A DNA stretch of 10,326 nt, taken from NCBI GenBank assembly GCA_013202635.1, contig JABMRO010000112.1:1-10326 (forward strand), written 5' to 3'. Origin of the DNA: Planctomycetota bacterium (lineage in GTDB: Bacteria; Planctomycetota; Phycisphaerae; Sedimentisphaerales; Anaerobacaceae). Both the position numbers and the translations under genes were made by a program. How positions within the stretch are numbered: position 1 is the stretch's first letter; every line of letters starts with the position of its first letter. The notes under the pieces are model-generated. The model saw only the letters and a list, made by a program, of their open reading frames with translations, did not search any database and was not told the DNA's origin. This document shows, piece by piece, positions 1 to 7,456 of this stretch.

Positions 1-1
1 A

Positions 2-1267
2 TTGAAACTTTTGAGGGAGCTACTTGGTGAAAATGGAGTGATATTTGTTTCCATCGATGATAATGAACAGCATAGGTTGCGAAGTCTGATGGATCTGTCA
101 TTTGGCGAGGATAATTTTATTACTAACCTTATTTGGGAAAAGAAATTCTCCCCACAAAGTGACGCTAAATGGTTTTCGGATAATCATGATTTTATTTTGG
201 TATATGCAAAGAACAAGCTTAATTGGTTTCCTAATCTTTTGCCACGAACAGCGAAGTCAAAGGCACGATACTTAAATCCTGATAACGACTCTCGTGGTCC
301 TTGGACATCTGCAGATTTAACGGTAAAGACGTATAGTGCTGATTACGACTACCCTATACAGACACCGAGCGGTAAAAAAGTTTATCCGACTTCCGGTCGA
401 AGTTGGTCGATGCCCAAGGAGAATCTTGCCAAACTCATTGCTGATAACCGCATTTGGTTCGGTAAAAACGGTGGCAATGTACCTCGTGTCAAAATATTTC
501 TTACCGAAGCGCAGAAAGGTATAGTACCTCTGACTATTTGGAAACACACAGAGGCAGGACATACACAACAAGCTCGCCAAGAGATCAAGGTTATTCTTGA
601 AGGTTCAGAGCTATTCGAAAATCCTAAACCCCCGTTATTAATAGAACGAATTCTACGTGTAGCAACACAGCAGTCGGAGAACGACATAGTTTTAGATTCT
701 TTCGCTGGCTCTGGTACAACTGCTCACGCTGTGTTGGCTTTGAACAAAAAGGATGGTGGCAATCGGCGGTTTATATTGGTTGAGTGTGAGGATTATGCAG
801 ATAAGATAACAGCCGAACGTGTAAGACGAGTGATTAAGGGGGTGCCGGGAGCCAAGGATGAGAACCTCAAGAATGGATTAGGAGGGAGTTTTAGTTATTT
901 TGAGTTGGGCGCGCCGATAGAGATGGAGAGTATTCTGAGTGGAGATAACCTGCCGACTTATAAAGAGCTTGCACGGTATGTATTTTATACTGCAACTGGA
1001 GAAGAGTTTGACGAAAGCGTTTTGGATGAAAAGAAGAATTTCGCAGGGGAAAGTACAAATTATCTGGTGTATCTTTTTTATAAGCCGGACTTGGAATATC
1101 TTAAGAAAACGGCACTAACATTGGACAGAACAAAGGCTCTTGGGACTTATAAAAAGAAGAGAAGACTTGTCTTTGCGCCGACTAAGTATCTTGACCAGAG
1201 ACATCTTGATGAATTGCGTATAGATTTTGCACAGTTACCGTTTGAGATATATCAATTAGTGAAATAA
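2..1267 (+). CDS. mod: Type III restriction-modification methyltransferase (Mod), 5'-truncated by the window edge
   Basis: This is the C-terminal part (about 421 residues) of a beta-class DNA N6-adenine methyltransferase, the modification and target-recognition subunit of a type III restriction system. The frame is open to the left edge, so the TTG at position 2 is not a start. Residues 12-47 carry the family block running VSIDDNE...FGEDNFI...W. Residues 233-240 (FAGSGTT, after LD) are the AdoMet-binding motif I, followed by FILVE at 257-261. In beta-class enzymes the catalytic DPPY-type motif precedes motif I, so here it must lie off the window. The segment at about 50-180 is probably the target-recognition part. 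The last 130 residues are a tail of the kind seen in Mod proteins paired with a Res subunit. The res gene lies 108 bases downstream on the same strand. I see no homopolymer or short tandem repeat in the visible part that would suggest phase variation. Identification is strong; recognition specificity cannot be read from the sequence. Confidence 0.9.
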   Translation: MKLLRELLGENGVIFVSIDDNEQHRLRSLMDLSFGEDNFITNLIWEKKFSPQSDAKWFSDNHDFILVYAKNKLNWFPNLLPRTAKSKARYLNPDNDSRGPWTSADLTVKTYSADYDYPIQTPSGKKVYPTSGRSWSMPKENLAKLIADNRIWFGKNGGNVPRVKIFLTEAQKGIVPLTIWKHTEAGHTQQARQEIKVILEGSELFENPKPPLLIERILRVATQQSENDIVLDSFAGSGTTAHAVLALNKKDGGNRRFILVECEDYADKITAERVRRVIKGVPGAKDENLKNGLGGSFSYFELGAPIEMESILSGDNLPTYKELARYVFYTATGEEFDESVLDEKKNFAGESTNYLVYLFYKPDLEYLKKTALTLDRTKALGTYKKKRRLVFAPTKYLDQRHLDELRIDFAQLPFEIYQLVK

Positions 1268-1275
1268 AAATAGTG

Positions 1276-1300
1276 GATTCCTGCTTTCGCAGGAATGACA
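1276..1300 (+). repeat. Palindromic intergenic repeat, copy 1 (perfect hairpin)
   Basis: ATTCCTGC (1277-1284) pairs perfectly with GCAGGAAT (1289-1296) around a TTTC loop, followed by GACA. This resembles the dispersed REP-like palindromes (GATTCC...GGAATGAC) found between genes in many bacteria. It sits 9 bases after the mod stop codon. There is no T-run after it, so it is not an obvious terminator. It may act as an mRNA-stabilising hairpin between mod and res, but that is inference. Confidence 0.7.
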
Positions 1301-1310
1301 ATTCGGAATA

Positions 1311-1336
1311 GATTCCTCGACTGCGCTCGGAATGAC
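1311..1336 (+). repeat. Palindromic intergenic repeat, copy 2 (imperfect hairpin)
   Basis: A second element with the same ends (GATTCC...GGAATGACGA) lies 10 bases after copy 1 and in the same orientation. Its stem is ATTC plus CGA against TCG plus GAAT, with a two-base bulge and a CTGCGC loop. The ends match copy 1 but the middle differs, as is usual for related members of a dispersed palindrome family. It lies between mod and the preferred start of res, and reading through it creates a spurious N-terminal extension of Res. Confidence 0.65.
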
Positions 1337-1375
1337 GATGGAAGTTTCGGCAGTCGGGTATGGCGATGTGGAGTT

Positions 1376-3904
1376 ATGGAGCCGAAGGAATATCAGCAGA
1401 AGGCATTGGGGCAGGTTAAGCGGTATCTGGATAATCTGTATGCAGCGCGCAACCAATATGAGCAGATGGTCGCACAGGGCCAAGGAAGCTTTGTTCGCGA
1501 TTATCCTTCGGTGGCGTGGGAGCAGTGTGATATTCGTAGGGCTTATAACGGTAAGAGGGACGGACTTGGCCGGCCTTTGCCGAGTTTTTGTCTGAAAGTA
1601 CCAACGGGGGGCGGAAAGACTTTTTTGGCCGTTAAGGCAATCGACCTTATAAATACAAGCTTTCTAAAGAGACAAACAGGTCTTGTGCTTTGGATAGTTC
1701 CTACGACACAGATATACAGGCAGACTATAAAGGGCCTGCGAAACAGGGACCATCCTTATCGACAGCATTTGGATATTGCAAGCGGTGGGCGGACGGTTAT
1801 TTTAGAAAAGACGGACCGATTTACGCCGCTAGATGTTGAGGAAAACTTAGCCGTTCTGATGTTGATGCTGCCTTCGGCGTCAAGGCGTAACAAAGAAGTT
1901 CTGAGGATGTTCCGCGACAGCGGTGGATTTGCAGATTTCTTTCCGGATGAGGATAATGTAGAGGGCAACAGTGATCTGCTCGATAAGGTAGGGAATCTCG
2001 ATACGTTCGAGGCAGAAAGCGCCTTTTGGGGCAAACAGATAAAGACTTCCCTTGGCAATACACTTCGTCTTTTAAGTCCAATTGTAATACTCGACGAGGG
2101 GCATAAGGCATATAGTGAGACTGCACAGGGAACTCTGAGGGGATTTAATCCTTGTATAATTGTTGAACTTTCAGCCACACCGGCAAAAGGAAGTAACATT
2201 TTAGTTGATATAACGGGGATAGAACTCAACCGGGAGGAGATGATTAAGTTTGACCTGCACATCTTCAATAAGGCAAGTCCCGACTGGAAAGATACCCTGC
2301 TGGACAGCCATAATCATTTAGAGATGTTGAAGGAGAAAACACGCGAATATGAGGGGCAAACCGGAGATTACATCAGGCCGATTTGCCTTATCCAGGTAGA
2401 AAGAACCGGCAAAGGGCAACGTGGATCAGGATTTATTCACGCAGAGGATGTGAGGGAGCATCTTATAGACGTGATGGGTATCCCGCCGGAGCAAATTGCG
2501 GTAAAGACAAGCGAGAAGGATGAGCTAAAAGAAGTGGATGACGTCGGCGGATTGATGTCAAGGAATTGTCAAGTCAGATATATTATTACAAAACAGGCGT
2601 TGCAGGAGGGGTGGGATTGTGCATTTGCATACGTGCTTAGTATTCTAACAAAGCCAGGGTCAAAGACTGCATTAACACAACTTGTGGGGCGGATATTACG
2701 CCAGCCATTTGCAAAGAAGACTGGAATGAAGGAATTAGACGAGAGCTATGTCTTCTGTTTTCAGCAACAAGGAGCTAAACTACTCGAAGAGATAAGACAA
2801 GGATTCAGAGGTGAAGGACTGGGTGACCTGATGGGTCGGATCTCAGTAGAGGATGAAGTTGAAGGCTTGGAAGAGGAAGAAAGATTATGTCAACTGAGGC
2901 ATAAGTTCACAAAAGCGGCGGGTCAAGTTATCTTACCTGTGTTTGTAATGCGGGATGGGAGTGGTTGGCGCAAAGTAAATTATGAGATGGACATAGCAAG
3001 CCGAATTCCCTGGGGGCAAACAGACTTGGATAAAATGTCATCGCTGGCACTCTCATTGATTGAGGAAAAGGATTTTGAGCAGGTGGCCGGGATTTCCGAA
3101 GATATAAGTCAAGTTATAGAGTTAAAAGAAGCAATAACACTGAGGAAGGGAAGTTTGAAACTTGATTCGGTGTTTATGGCACGACACCTTATGGATATCG
3201 TGCCGAATCCGTGGGTAGCACACGAATTCGGGAAACACGTGATGGATGGCTTGTTAGGACAATATGAAAAGAAAGTTGTTGTAAATAATTTTGTTTTCAT
3301 CATCGAGGAATTACGAAAGCATTTGTTTAAGGAGAAAGACAAATTAGCCAAGCATATTTTCAGGGAAATGATATCGAAAGACGAAATGCGTTTTTTGGTG
3401 GTTGCAAATGATTTGGGATATAAACTGCCAAAGAAAAAACGTGTGAAGTCTGCACGGAAACTAACAAAGAAAAGCGGGGAGCAGTTAGAACGAAGTTTGT
3501 TTGATTATGTTCCGGAGGAAGATTTTAATGAGATGGAGAAAAAGGTAGCGTGGTATCTTGAAGAGCAGGAGAGATTATTTTTCTGGTATCGAAATATTCC
3601 AAAAGAAGATTACAGTGTTCAAGGATGGCGGAAATACAGAATATATGCCGATTTTATTTTTACTGTTATGGACAACGGTGAAAACGAATTCGACAGAGTT
3701 TTTGTTGTTGAAACCAAAGGTTTACACCTAAAAGGAAGTGAAGATACCGAATACAAGAGGTCGGTATTTGACTTGTGCAATGACTTAGCAAAAAAGACAA
3801 CAACGAATCAACTTGGGATGGAGTTGGAAAGCCAGAAGGTTTTATACCATGTTGTTGACGAAGATGAATGGCAGCAAAGGTTTAATGAAATCTTGTATAT
3901 ATAA
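1376..3904 (+). CDS. res: Type III restriction enzyme Res subunit (DEAD/DEAH helicase-nuclease)
   Basis: An 842-residue ATP-dependent restriction subunit that partners Mod, translocates on DNA and cuts unmodified sites. The visible motifs are Walker A PTGGGKT (76-82), the DEGH Walker B box (240-243), SATP motif III (266-269), EGWDC (411-415) and QLVGRILRQP (435-444), giving a complete superfamily 2 helicase core. Near the C-terminus, YADF (D759) and VVETKG (E779, K781) form a D-ExK pattern fitting a PD-(D/E)xK endonuclease. The size is within the range usual for Res. I chose the ATG at 1376 because MEPKEYQQKAL resembles the normal start of this family. The in-frame ATG at 1295 lies inside the palindromic repeats and would add 27 unrelated residues. 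The ribosome site is weak: GGAG at 1370-1373, only two bases from the ATG. The gene probably forms an operon with mod. All core motifs look intact, so the nuclease is probably functional. Confidence 0.92.
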   Translation: MEPKEYQQKALGQVKRYLDNLYAARNQYEQMVAQGQGSFVRDYPSVAWEQCDIRRAYNGKRDGLGRPLPSFCLKVPTGGGKTFLAVKAIDLINTSFLKRQTGLVLWIVPTTQIYRQTIKGLRNRDHPYRQHLDIASGGRTVILEKTDRFTPLDVEENLAVLMLMLPSASRRNKEVLRMFRDSGGFADFFPDEDNVEGNSDLLDKVGNLDTFEAESAFWGKQIKTSLGNTLRLLSPIVILDEGHKAYSETAQGTLRGFNPCIIVELSATPAKGSNILVDITGIELNREEMIKFDLHIFNKASPDWKDTLLDSHNHLEMLKEKTREYEGQTGDYIRPICLIQVERTGKGQRGSGFIHAEDVREHLIDVMGIPPEQIAVKTSEKDELKEVDDVGGLMSRNCQVRYIITKQALQEGWDCAFAYVLSILTKPGSKTALTQLVGRILRQPFAKKTGMKELDESYVFCFQQQGAKLLEEIRQGFRGEGLGDLMGRISVEDEVEGLEEEERLCQLRHKFTKAAGQVILPVFVMRDGSGWRKVNYEMDIASRIPWGQTDLDKMSSLALSLIEEKDFEQVAGISEDISQVIELKEAITLRKGSLKLDSVFMARHLMDIVPNPWVAHEFGKHVMDGLLGQYEKKVVVNNFVFIIEELRKHLFKEKDKLAKHIFREMISKDEMRFLVVANDLGYKLPKKKRVKSARKLTKKSGEQLERSLFDYVPEEDFNEMEKKVAWYLEEQERLFFWYRNIPKEDYSVQGWRKYRIYADFIFTVMDNGENEFDRVFVVETKGLHLKGSEDTEYKRSVFDLCNDLAKKTTTNQLGMELESQKVLYHVVDEDEWQQRFNEILYI

Positions 3905-4000
3905 TGGATAAACTCAAGAGCATAAGTACTTAAAAAGAATAAAGTTTTGCTTGGATTTTGTGGAAATCTGTCGAAATTTAATGTATAAAATATGTAACAT

Positions 4001-4052
4001 GCCTGCCACGCCTCTTGCCTATGGCAACGTGAAACACTGGCGGGCTTTCTTT
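4001..4052 (+). terminator. Intrinsic terminator after the mod-res operon, branched stem
   Basis: GCCTGCCA (4001-4008) pairs with TGGCGGGC (4038-4045), eight pairs with one G-T. It is followed by TTTCTTTTTTTT, so the element reads as a rightward intrinsic terminator about 97 bases after the res stop. The loop contains a second perfect hairpin, TTGCC-TAT-GGCAA (4015-4027). CACG (4007-4010) can also pair with CGTG (4028-4031), which would compete with the end of the outer stem. There is no T-run on the other strand, so it should not stop the convergent gene. Confidence 0.7.
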
Positions 4053-4104
4053 TTTTGTGGGATGAAATTTTGAGTAAGAAGGCCGCGTAAATTAGTTTTT
4101 AATT

Positions 4105-4135
4105 TTGAGTGTTGAGTTTTGAGTTAGGTTTGAGA
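4105..4135 (+). repeat. Short direct repeats of TTGAGT
   Basis: TTGAGT occurs at 4105, 4112 and 4119 with a seven-base period, and TTGAGA follows at 4130. The repeats lie in the 333-base gene-free stretch 3905-4237, which otherwise holds the res terminator, a 10-base palindrome TAAGTACTTA at 3923-3932, and no supportable coding frame. It could be replication slippage in neutral DNA. No function is evident. Confidence 0.4.
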
Positions 4136-4237
4136 TTCCCGCTAAGGGCATGTGAGGATGACAATATTATTGATGAGTGATTATTGCCGGAAAGAGGGTC
4201 TTTGGTTGTTTATGAGAATGACAGGAGTTGTGTGATT

Positions 4238-4798
4238 TTAGCGCCAATCGCTTGGATAGTAGATGGATTCAGGTCGAATGCGAAACTTTCTGCAGAGTCC
4301 ATCCAGAAGTGTTTCTATCCTCTTTATCTGGCAATCGGTCAGGTGCGTGGTTTTACCGTCAGCTATAAGGCAAATGCGGATAGTCTGACTGGTGCCGTAC
4401 CATGTTGGGCCGGGGATGAGCGGCCATTGTCTGTTCCACTTTTCTGTTGCCTGTATTTGTCCGTCTTCTCCGCCGCTGCCGTTGCATAAACAGAAGTGGA
4501 AATTAACATCATCGGGGCTGGCCAGGCCGCTGCGCGAGGCTAACTGCTCTATATTGCCTGATTTGGTGCCGCTGTAGTAAATCTCGATACGGTTCCAGCG
4601 GTCCGGAGACTGGGCGGCTCGGGATGAAATGGCTTTTTGGACAGGGTCGAGCCGGTAATATGTCCAGAGAGAAAACGGGCCGGCGGATGGAGGGTGATGA
4701 CCCAGGGCCATAAGGATTATCGCCCCGATTGTCATTGAAGCCAGCAGTGTTGCCAAGACTTTTGTTACTCTTGTCTGATTCGGCATAGTCTCATCCAT
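4238..4798 (-). CDS. Membrane-anchored PGRP/amidase-like protein lacking zinc ligands
   Basis: A 186-residue protein with a short cytoplasmic N-terminus, one hydrophobic segment at about residues 15-33 (signal anchor or signal peptide), and a domain from about 67 to 180 that follows the N-acetylmuramoyl-L-alanine amidase/PGRP pattern. The family runs roughly: W-IVIHHS-T, GN, YHF-IGNG, DGQI, RW--Q, I-ICL, then a C-terminal GH and CPG. Here one reads RIEIYYSGTKSGN (71-82), FHFCLCNG (100-107), DGQI (112-115), KWNRQ (120-124) and IRICLIADG (140-148). The zinc ligands of active enzymes are the first His of HHS, a later His, and a Cys or Asp. The first is Tyr74 here, the expected C-terminal His position reads as Tyr (IYYPSDWR), and the protein ends before the CPG segment. 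It is therefore probably a non-catalytic, possibly peptidoglycan-binding protein, or a decaying gene with an intact frame. No clear ribosome site precedes 4798; the ATG at 4784-4786 (MPNQ) is an alternative start. It is monocistronic, with no related neighbour. Confidence 0.65.
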   Translation of the reverse strand: MDETMPNQTRVTKVLATLLASMTIGAIILMALGHHPPSAGPFSLWTYYRLDPVQKAISSRAAQSPDRWNRIEIYYSGTKSGNIEQLASRSGLASPDDVNFHFCLCNGSGGEDGQIQATEKWNRQWPLIPGPTWYGTSQTIRICLIADGKTTHLTDCQIKRIETLLDGLCRKFRIRPESIYYPSDWR

Positions 4799-4818
4799 GA
4801 GATTTGCAACATCAATTT

Positions 4819-4847
4819 TTTTTACAACATATCATCCCTGAACTCAA
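4819..4847 (-). promoter_or_regulatory. Candidate sigma70-type promoter for the PGRP-like gene
   Basis: On the minus strand, TTGAGT (4847-4842) is followed after 17 bases by TAAAAA (4824-4819). Each box matches four of six consensus bases. Transcription would start near 4812, giving a short leader before the ATG at 4798 or the one at 4786. The region is AT-rich, so chance matches are likely. Confidence 0.3.
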
Positions 4848-5148
4848 AAACCAGCAGATGCTCAGGTCCCCATCCTGCGCCAATTGAATTTATCCTTAGA
4901 CATAACCGGTGCACTAACTACAGGTTCCTTGTCCAACAAAAGTATAATCCCTTATACAGTAAACATCGGCACCTTCCAACGAATTACTCCAAATTTTGCC
5001 GAGAATTATCTAATTTATATTTACATGTTCGCCAAATCACAGCATCGTCCGAAAAGAAGGGGAAATCCCCTGTGATATTGGGGCGCCTTGAGTTTTTATA
5101 AGGTATAAAAAATACAAAACACCTCACAAGTAACCTGTTATAAATATG

Positions 5149-5177
5149 TTGATTTATGCGATTGCGGGTTGTAAGAT
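5149..5177 (+). promoter_or_regulatory. Candidate promoter for the DUF4954 gene
   Basis: TTGATT (5149-5154) and TAAGAT (5172-5177) are separated by 17 bases, with four of six matches in each box. Transcription would begin near 5184, leaving a leader of about 90 bases that includes the hairpin at 5204-5224. Other AT-rich pairs nearby fit less well. Confidence 0.3.
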
Positions 5178-5203
5178 TCATTTTTTCAGATTCGAAATGA
5201 AAG

Positions 5204-5228
5204 ACCTGCGGTAAAAACGCAGGTTAAC
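5204..5228 (+). promoter_or_regulatory. Leader hairpin upstream of the DUF4954 gene
   Basis: ACCTGCG (5204-5210) pairs perfectly with CGCAGGT (5218-5224) around a GTAAAAA loop and is followed by TAAC. No T-run follows, so it does not look like a terminator. A similar element (CCTG, GTAAAA, CAGG, TTAAC) lies at 7396-7417 before nagB. In each case the TTAAC ends 40-46 bases before the start codon. A shared regulatory site or RNA element is possible but unproven. Confidence 0.4.
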
Positions 5229-5273
5229 CAGGTTCCCTTTTCTATGGGAGTGACATAGCGGAGCTGTGCTGAA

Positions 5274-7325
5274 ATGACAAATCATTTGGAAACAGGAAGA
5301 AGAGAACCGGTATCAGAATACGTTTGCCGCCAAGACAGGTTTCGCCCGCTGTCTGCCGAACAAATCTCTCAACTGACCGAGCAGGGATGTAGCTGCGAGG
5401 ACTGGTCGGGAGTTCAGGTTGCCGATGGCTTCAACGCAGGCACAGTGAAATCTACGCACTTTTGCGGGCGGGTTAAATTGGGGGTATTTGAAAAGCGGAT
5501 ATCATTTTTTGGAGGGGTCAAGAAGCCGGCGGGGATTAGTAACGCGACGATTCACAACTGCATAATCGGCAATAACGTATATATAAGTCATGTGAGGAAC
5601 TACATTGCCAATTATATAATCGAAGACGAGGTGGTGATAGATAACATTGATTTGCTTGCGGTGGAAGGCAGAAGTTCATTCGGCAATGGGACGGAGGTTG
5701 CTGTTGTTAATGAATCAGGCGGCAGGGAGATACCGATTTACGACCAATTGTCGGCACATACGGCTTATATAATAGCGTTTTATCGCCACCGGCCGGAAGT
5801 AATCGGCAAGCTGCAGCAAATGATAGCCGACTATTCGGCCTCAGTTAAAAGCTCTATGGGTGTAGTTGGTAAAGGAGCCAGGCTTATTAACTGCCGGATT
5901 ATCAAGAACGTCAAAGTGGGCGCCGCGAGCGTGATAGAGGGTGTAAGCAGACTTGAGAACGGCTCGGTTAATAGCTGTTCGGATGACCCGGTTTATATTG
6001 GGCCGGGCGTTTTTGCGGAAGATTTTATTGTGTGCGACGGCTCTAAGATTACGGATGGGACGATAATATATAAATGCTTTGTCGGCCAGGGAACTGTATT
6101 AGCCAAGCAGTATTCGGCGGAGAACTCGGTATTCTTCGCGAACTGCGGCGGTTTTCACGGCGAGGCCTGTTCGGTATTCGCCGGTCCTTATACCGTGACA
6201 CATCATAAGTCCACGCTTCTGATTGCCGGGCTGTTTTCCTTTTTAAATGCCGGCAGCGGAACCAACCAAAGCAATCATATGTATAAACTTGGACCGACCC
6301 ATCAGGGTATAGTCGAGCGCGGCTCGAAGACCGCGAGCGATTCGTATATACTCTGGCCGGCGAAGGTCGGGGCGTTTACCGTTGTGATGGGCCGGCATTA
6401 TAAGAATTCGGATACTTCTGATTTGCCTTTTTCGTACCTTATTGAGCATGAAGACGAAAGCGTTCTTGTTCCCGGCGTTAATTTGCGCAACGTTGGAACG
6501 GTTCGTGACGCACGAAAATGGCCGAGGCGCGACAGGCGAAAAGACCCGAGGAAACTGGACTATATACATTTCAAACTTTTAAGCCCATATACGATTCAAA
6601 AGATGCTCACCGGCTGTCAGCTGCTTGCGAACCTCAAGGCAACGTCGGGCAGGCACACCGATTACTTTACGTATAACAGTGTCAAGATTAACAACTCCGC
6701 GCTGGACAGAGGCATTAAACTATACCGGATGGGTATTGATAAATTCTTAGGTAATTGTCTGATTAAGCGGCTGGAAAACAAACAGTTCGGGAATGTTGAT
6801 GAGCTTCGAAAAGCTCTGGTGCCGCAAACAAAAGCAGGCTCCGGAAAATGGGTGGACCTTGCCGGCTTGTTTGCTCCGGAACAGGTTGTGCAAAAGATGC
6901 TCAGCGATATTGAAAACGATATTATCAACTCACCTGTACAACTGGCAGAAGCATTTGAATCTATGTATAACAGTTATCCGGCATACGAATGGGCCTGGGC
7001 GGCCAACGTTTTGCAGCGGTGTTTAGGTATAATGCTTGACAGGATAATGCCAAATGATATTATTGAGCTGGTAACGAAATGGAAAACGGCTGTCGTAGAG
7101 CTTGACCGAATGCTTTATGCCGATACGAAGAAAGAATTTGCCGATACTGCTCAAATCGGGTACGGGCTTGACGGCGGGAAAGAGACAGCGCGTGCCGATT
7201 TCGAACAGGTGATGGGGACGTTTGAAGAAAATAGTTTCGTTTTGGAAATAGAAAAACATATAACCGGCAAAACAGCCCTCGGCGACGAGCTTATAGGCCG
7301 AATGCAACAACTGGCTGAAGGGTAG
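5274..7325 (+). CDS. DUF4954 family protein with left-handed beta-helix repeats
   Basis: A 683-residue protein matching the DUF4954 family known from Bacteroidetes and Planctomycetes. The N-terminus has the family pattern R-LSAEQI--L--QGC--EDW--V-V--GFN (23-54). Two stretches of hexapeptide-like repeats at about 86-130 and 200-275 (for example NATIHNCIIGNNVYI) suggest the left-handed beta-helix of sugar acyltransferases and nucleotidyltransferase tails. The best conserved core is about 300-390, rich in His and Gly (THHKS, AGSGTNQSNHMYKLGP, ERGSK, GRHYKN, PFSYLIEHED). The C-terminal 240 residues are mainly helical, with features of the domain that usually follows DUF4954. It has no signal peptide or membrane segment, so it is probably cytoplasmic. 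I chose the ATG at 5274 because GGAG lies at 5260-5263, ten bases upstream. nagB follows after 131 bases on the same strand, pointing to amino-sugar or UDP-sugar metabolism. An acetyl- or acyltransferase role is my inference; no biochemical function is known to me. Confidence 0.8.
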   Translation: MTNHLETGRREPVSEYVCRQDRFRPLSAEQISQLTEQGCSCEDWSGVQVADGFNAGTVKSTHFCGRVKLGVFEKRISFFGGVKKPAGISNATIHNCIIGNNVYISHVRNYIANYIIEDEVVIDNIDLLAVEGRSSFGNGTEVAVVNESGGREIPIYDQLSAHTAYIIAFYRHRPEVIGKLQQMIADYSASVKSSMGVVGKGARLINCRIIKNVKVGAASVIEGVSRLENGSVNSCSDDPVYIGPGVFAEDFIVCDGSKITDGTIIYKCFVGQGTVLAKQYSAENSVFFANCGGFHGEACSVFAGPYTVTHHKSTLLIAGLFSFLNAGSGTNQSNHMYKLGPTHQGIVERGSKTASDSYILWPAKVGAFTVVMGRHYKNSDTSDLPFSYLIEHEDESVLVPGVNLRNVGTVRDARKWPRRDRRKDPRKLDYIHFKLLSPYTIQKMLTGCQLLANLKATSGRHTDYFTYNSVKINNSALDRGIKLYRMGIDKFLGNCLIKRLENKQFGNVDELRKALVPQTKAGSGKWVDLAGLFAPEQVVQKMLSDIENDIINSPVQLAEAFESMYNSYPAYEWAWAANVLQRCLGIMLDRIMPNDIIELVTKWKTAVVELDRMLYADTKKEFADTAQIGYGLDGGKETARADFEQVMGTFEENSFVLEIEKHITGKTALGDELIGRMQQLAEG

Positions 7326-7395
7326 TGGAAAGTATTTAATAATGGGATAGCTTTGTGCCATAAACGGGTTAAAGGCGGGTTTACAACAGCAGAAC

Positions 7396-7417
7396 CCTGG
7401 TAAAACTCAGGATTAAC
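7396..7417 (+). promoter_or_regulatory. Leader hairpin upstream of nagB, similar to the one at 5204
   Basis: CCTG (7396-7399) pairs with CAGG (7408-7411) around GTAAAACT, followed by ATTAAC. The stem is weak at four pairs, but the order of short blocks matches the leader hairpin of the preceding gene. A competing pairing, GGGTT (7377-7381) with AACCC (7393-7397), overlaps it. The 131-base gap has no convincing terminator, so nagB may also be transcribed from the DUF4954 promoter. Confidence 0.3.
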
Positions 7418-7456
7418 AATAATTACAGGGTACTTTATTAAGATGAGGATGAATTT

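Larger units (their letters stand above)
4799..5273. other. Gene-free stretch of about 475 bases between divergent genes
   Basis: No frame here has a convincing start, ribosome site or recognisable product. The stretch holds candidate promoters for both flanking genes and a small hairpin AGGGG-AAAT-CCCCT at 5058-5071, whose CCCC can alternatively pair with GGGG at 5080-5083. It also holds the leader hairpin at 5204-5224 and, at 5231-5255, a sequence that loosely resembles the palindromic repeats at 1276-1336 (GGTTCCC...GGGAGTGACA). I see no tRNA or other known structured RNA. Confidence 0.5.

Noticed and set aside
1295..1375. N-terminal extension of Res from the ATG at 1295
   Set aside because: The added 27 residues are translated palindromic repeat, and the family-like N-terminus begins at 1376.
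1..4060. Wider defence island or novel defence system around the restriction operon
   Set aside because: Only mod and res are visible; the genes to the right are metabolic or envelope genes with no defence motifs, and the left side is off the window.
4184..4489. Rightward 101-codon frame opposite the PGRP-like gene
   Set aside because: It lacks a recognisable product and lies antisense to a frame with clear domain similarity.
4884..5181. Two small frames in the gap before the DUF4954 gene (63 codons rightward, 65 codons leftward)
   Set aside because: Neither has a ribosome site, recognisable sequence, or sensible composition; they look like chance frames in AT-rich DNA.
5231..5255. Third copy of the GATTCC...GGAATGAC palindrome
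   Set aside because: GGTTCCC...GGGAGTGACA matches copy 1 at only about 15 of 25 positions with a four-pair stem, too weak to call as a feature of its own.
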